Assembly: GCF_002443255.2 (NCBI RefSeq)
Contig: NW_019211454.1
Location: forward strand, 51,898,118-51,962,117
DNA length: 64,000 nucleotides
Reading direction: 5' to 3'
DNA from: Varroa destructor
Lineage: Eukaryota; Arthropoda; Arachnida; Mesostigmata; Varroidae
Numbering within the stretch: position 1 is the stretch's first letter; each line of letters opens with the position of its first letter. Shown piece after piece: positions 60,823 through 64,000 of this stretch. The notes beneath the pieces are model-generated. The model did no database searches. It saw nothing but the letters and a program-made list of their open reading frames with translations, and had not been told where the DNA came from. A program made the translations under genes and the position numbers.

Positions 60823-63800
60823 GTGAGTAAGCTCTGACTTAATCCGTTTGTGGTAGCAGTGATGTCGTAGTTTCCCCGGAGACGTATCATCGTACTGCTG
60901 TTACCTAGCTTGCTTCACTTGAAATTTTGCGGACTAGGTTCCTTAGCTAGGCATAGCTTACCAATTTGAATTATGAAAATGACTCTTTCCACTTGTTTCC
61001 TTGCCAGCCTATCCCAGCGTCCATGGCGCCAATTAGAAGCGCGTAAAGTAAACAGCTACGAGTTGGTGTTGTTTAGCTTCGAAGCAACAGGATCGCGCCC
61101 GCGGCAGCAGACTTTTCTATCTTATTTTACTTCCAGAAGCCTCTTTTTAATGTTAGCAGCGGATATCGCTGGTTCTTTCTCGCCCTTAGAGCTCGCAGTA
61201 GTCAGGGTAGAGACCGTGCACAGCAGAGAGGTTAATGCGAGGAATACGGTACCATTCCGCCATGCTACTACTTTACGCTCTCCAGCGGCTTTTCTCAAGA
61301 TGTCTGTGGTGTCTTTCTAGATCTGCGTTCAGATGGACTGGCTGTTCGACCAGATCCTCGGCCAATTCGGCTTCACAGAGCCGGCTACACCCTCTAAGCC
61401 GACCCGATCATTTTGAACGTCTGCCAATGCGCAACTAAACCTCATCAATAGGTGCCCTGATATAGGACGCAGTTCGAGCCTGTAACTGCTATTGCTTTGC
61501 TTCGCCGGCAGACTCGCTCGTACGGCTGGAGAGGCTGTGTATGGGAAAAAAATCACCGAATCACCCGTTATCATACTCATCCGATTGAGTTCACAACCAC
61601 ACGTACCAGCGTGCGATTGAATCGCTGCTGAACCGGCGACGGCCATAGCAGTTGCCGTTGGTGCCGGAGATGGTAGTTGTGATGATCATGCTACCGCTGC
61701 TGCCATGTTTGAGATCAGCGACGCTGCGCGCCGTACCAAACAACACACATTTCTTGCCGGATGAACCCGCCTCGAAACAGACGAACTGCCATATTATTGA
61801 GTAGTTCTCTCAAATCGTGCCGCGCTAAGCCCGGCCGTTAACCAAGTTAAGCCAAGCCACAAGTATGCAACGTACGGATGAAAATCATAGACCAAAGAGA
61901 AAGCGCGTTGTTAACGCCTGCTGCTTGCACTCGATCTTTCATAGATATAATAGATTTGATTGTAGAATAGAATAATAGCTACTTGAATATTAGCCGTTGA
62001 AGGTCGCACGACCGACATTGTGCAAAGGGCCAACATATCTTGAAAAGTCTATATCCAACTCTGATCTTTAAGGATATCGCGCCGTCTCTTCAGATGCGCT
62101 ACGGGCATTAATTCATACACCTACACAGACGAGACCGTTAAATGAAATTTCAGTGTAGTCACAGCATTATTTGGAAAAATAGCACTGCTTCTTTACGCGA
62201 ACCCTCTAGCAAAAATATCTATGTCCGCTATTTCCCAATAACCTATGAACCGAATGAGCGGACAGAGATACGGCACATCGACAACAAAAACGGGTTTGAT
62301 ATAATCTTTCTTTTCCTGCATATGTTCCTTGTCCAGATTTGAGAGTCACACTGGCAGCTTACCAGCGCCGCCATTATTATTACAGCGGAGCGTGCGATTT
62401 TCCCTCCGCTTTTTCGATCATGTTTTGACTCTGCTATGGTGACTTTTGCTGTTACTGTTCCTGCGGCCGTTGCTGTTGCTGCAGCGCTGATCCTCGTCGG
62501 TGTAGCGACATGTAAACTACCCAGGGGGCGAGAGGCCCCGAGATCCGTCATCCCAACACAAGCTTTTTTTGCCTACCGCCAGGGCGAGAGAAAGGGAGAG
62601 AGAGCGAGCGCGGAAAGAGATTCAGTACCAACTGTCTTCATGTATCTCTTTCAGCGTGTTTATCGGTTCTCTCGTTATGTCAGGCTGATTTCATTTGGAT
62701 GCTTACTTTCCATCTATATATCTACATACATATTTACATATGATATCGGGTCGTGCGTATGTATGTCCGCTCCGTTAAGCAGTTCTCGGCCTCGTCTGTT
62801 TTGATCTTTTTGACTTTTTTTTTTGCCGAGAAACAAAATCGCAACAACAGTCACGTTACAGTCACAACGATAAAAAAAAAAGCGTGCCATAATATATACT
62901 GGAACAGTTCTGCGTCCGTAGCGTCGCAGTGTTTATTGTACACGTCTTTATATTTGGTTTAGCAGTTTTCTGGGCGCATTTGCATCTACTCGTAATCTGT
63001 TTGAATCGGTAAAAAGGCACTGGTAGAAGGCCATTAGATAATTCAACAACAGGAACCGTAAGATGATGCCAAGCATTAACGCTAGCACGTATTAGTAGTA
63101 CTAGTAGAAACGGCAGCAGCAGAAACGGGTCGTAACGATAAAGAGGTCTGACTGTTGACTATCGTCGATGCTGATATTGCTGAAACATTGGTGTGATCGT
63201 CCGTCCATGCAGCGTCATCGTGCTCGCGTACTTGATGCGGCGGTACCGTTTGTTAACAGGTCAATCACGCGCAGATTGCAGTCTGCGGAGGGTGCCCACT
63301 GCTCAAAGATGACCACTTGAACAGATATCTCCGCGTAGTTAAGTGTCGCGCGGGTTAGCTTGGTTCGACTGCGACTAACTGAGATTGGCCGATGCTTTTC
63401 ACCCTTGCCGCCGGCCATGTCCTGTCCTAGGCTTCGGCAACTACAGCCGCAAACGACGAAAAGGCTATTTGTAACTCTACCAACTCCAGCCGTTGCCGCT
63501 GCGGCAACAGCAGCTTCTTCTACACCCGTAGTGATCGTATACAGTTTCTAGGGCTCATCGAACCTTCGAGGGACCGACCAACGGCAGACGAGCGGGCAAG
63601 GCCTGGCTAGAAGAACAACTGGTTTTTCTGGTGTCAGCAGAATCACAAACCTCATTGTTATCGCAGATAAGCAATAGTCATCGTCATTGCAATTGCCTCT
63701 ATTGCATTGGCAGTCCGATCTAGTAGAAATGACGGCGCTAGCCCTCATTATCCTTATAGCGCAGTTTTTCCGGCATCTTTTATCTTTTTTAGTGCATGAG

Positions 63801-64000
63801 TCGCGTACACGCTCACGCACGAATCATGCAAACAGGCAGATAGAGCCCGGCAGAGAGAAAGACGGCACCGAATGCACACCCAGCCATGCGTGATAGTACT
63901 AGACGCGGTAGGGCTCATTTAGCCGAAAGTCTCGTGATGGTGTTAGCCTCGTTAATGGTTTTAGCCTCCTGCTGTTGTAGACAGAGATCATACCACCGCA

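Larger units (their letters stand above)
43885..64000. other. Gene-poor upstream flank of zfh2: no recognised gene apart from weak candidates
   Basis: Apart from the small candidates listed separately at 47925, 59409 and 60748, and the hairpin at 50091, no recognisable coding region is seen. Since zfh2 exon 1 begins with a splice acceptor, one or more noncoding 5' exons and the promoter should lie in this direction. Donor-like minus-strand sites occur (for example GAGCTG|GTGAGT near 48037 and GATAG|GTGAGG near 48182), but I cannot choose among them. Pyrimidine-biased plus-strand DNA at 55300-55760 and 57570-58210 produces long spurious ORFs. Confidence 0.5.

Overview
This is eukaryotic, almost certainly arthropod, nuclear DNA. 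One very large gene with GT-AG introns occupies the minus strand from about 26.3 kb to 43.9 kb, and it sits inside long gene-poor flanks. CpG is not obviously depleted, and simple repeats are abundant: (TA)n, CGT/GTC and CAG trinucleotides, and GGCA and CCGT tetranucleotides. A chelicerate, perhaps a mite, would fit this texture together with the large-exon gene structure. That assignment is a guess; the only firm taxonomic evidence is the gene family. I saw no bacterial operon, CRISPR array, rRNA, convincing tRNA or transposase/reverse-transcriptase ORF.

The gene is a complete zfh-2/ZFHX3-type zinc-finger homeodomain transcription factor. I assembled nine coding exons on the minus strand, in transcript order: 43742-43730, 43456-41378, 41172-40512, 40342-39720, 39560-35404, 35102-33205, 33074-32776, 28439-28272 and 28022-26995. 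They sum to 10,926 nt (3,641 residues plus stop), and every junction keeps phase. The protein has about 23 C2H2-type fingers and four homeodomains, the vertebrate ZFHX3/ZFHX4 plan rather than the three-homeodomain plan of Drosophila Zfh2. Exon 8 (168 nt) falls outside the obvious long ORFs and lies at the far end of a 4.3 kb intron. A 33-nt in-phase candidate microexon (43585-43617) lies in intron 1. A 59-codon upstream ORF overlaps the main start codon.

The flanks (1-26.3 kb and 43.9-64 kb) hold no recognised gene. They carry microsatellites, purine/pyrimidine-biased tracts that generate long spurious ORFs, and two strong short hairpins (11232-11276 and 50091-50146). They also hold a few weak coding candidates: an exon-like segment at 16494-16628, a small ORF at 47925-48257 with a strong start context and a signal-anchor-like N-terminus, exon-like segments at 59409-59517 and 60748-60822, and a coding-like block (26676-26803) within the presumed 3' region of the zfh-2 gene. 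None of these was identified by family. The flanks may be the cis-regulatory territory and 5' noncoding exons or introns of the zfh-2 gene, but that is inference.
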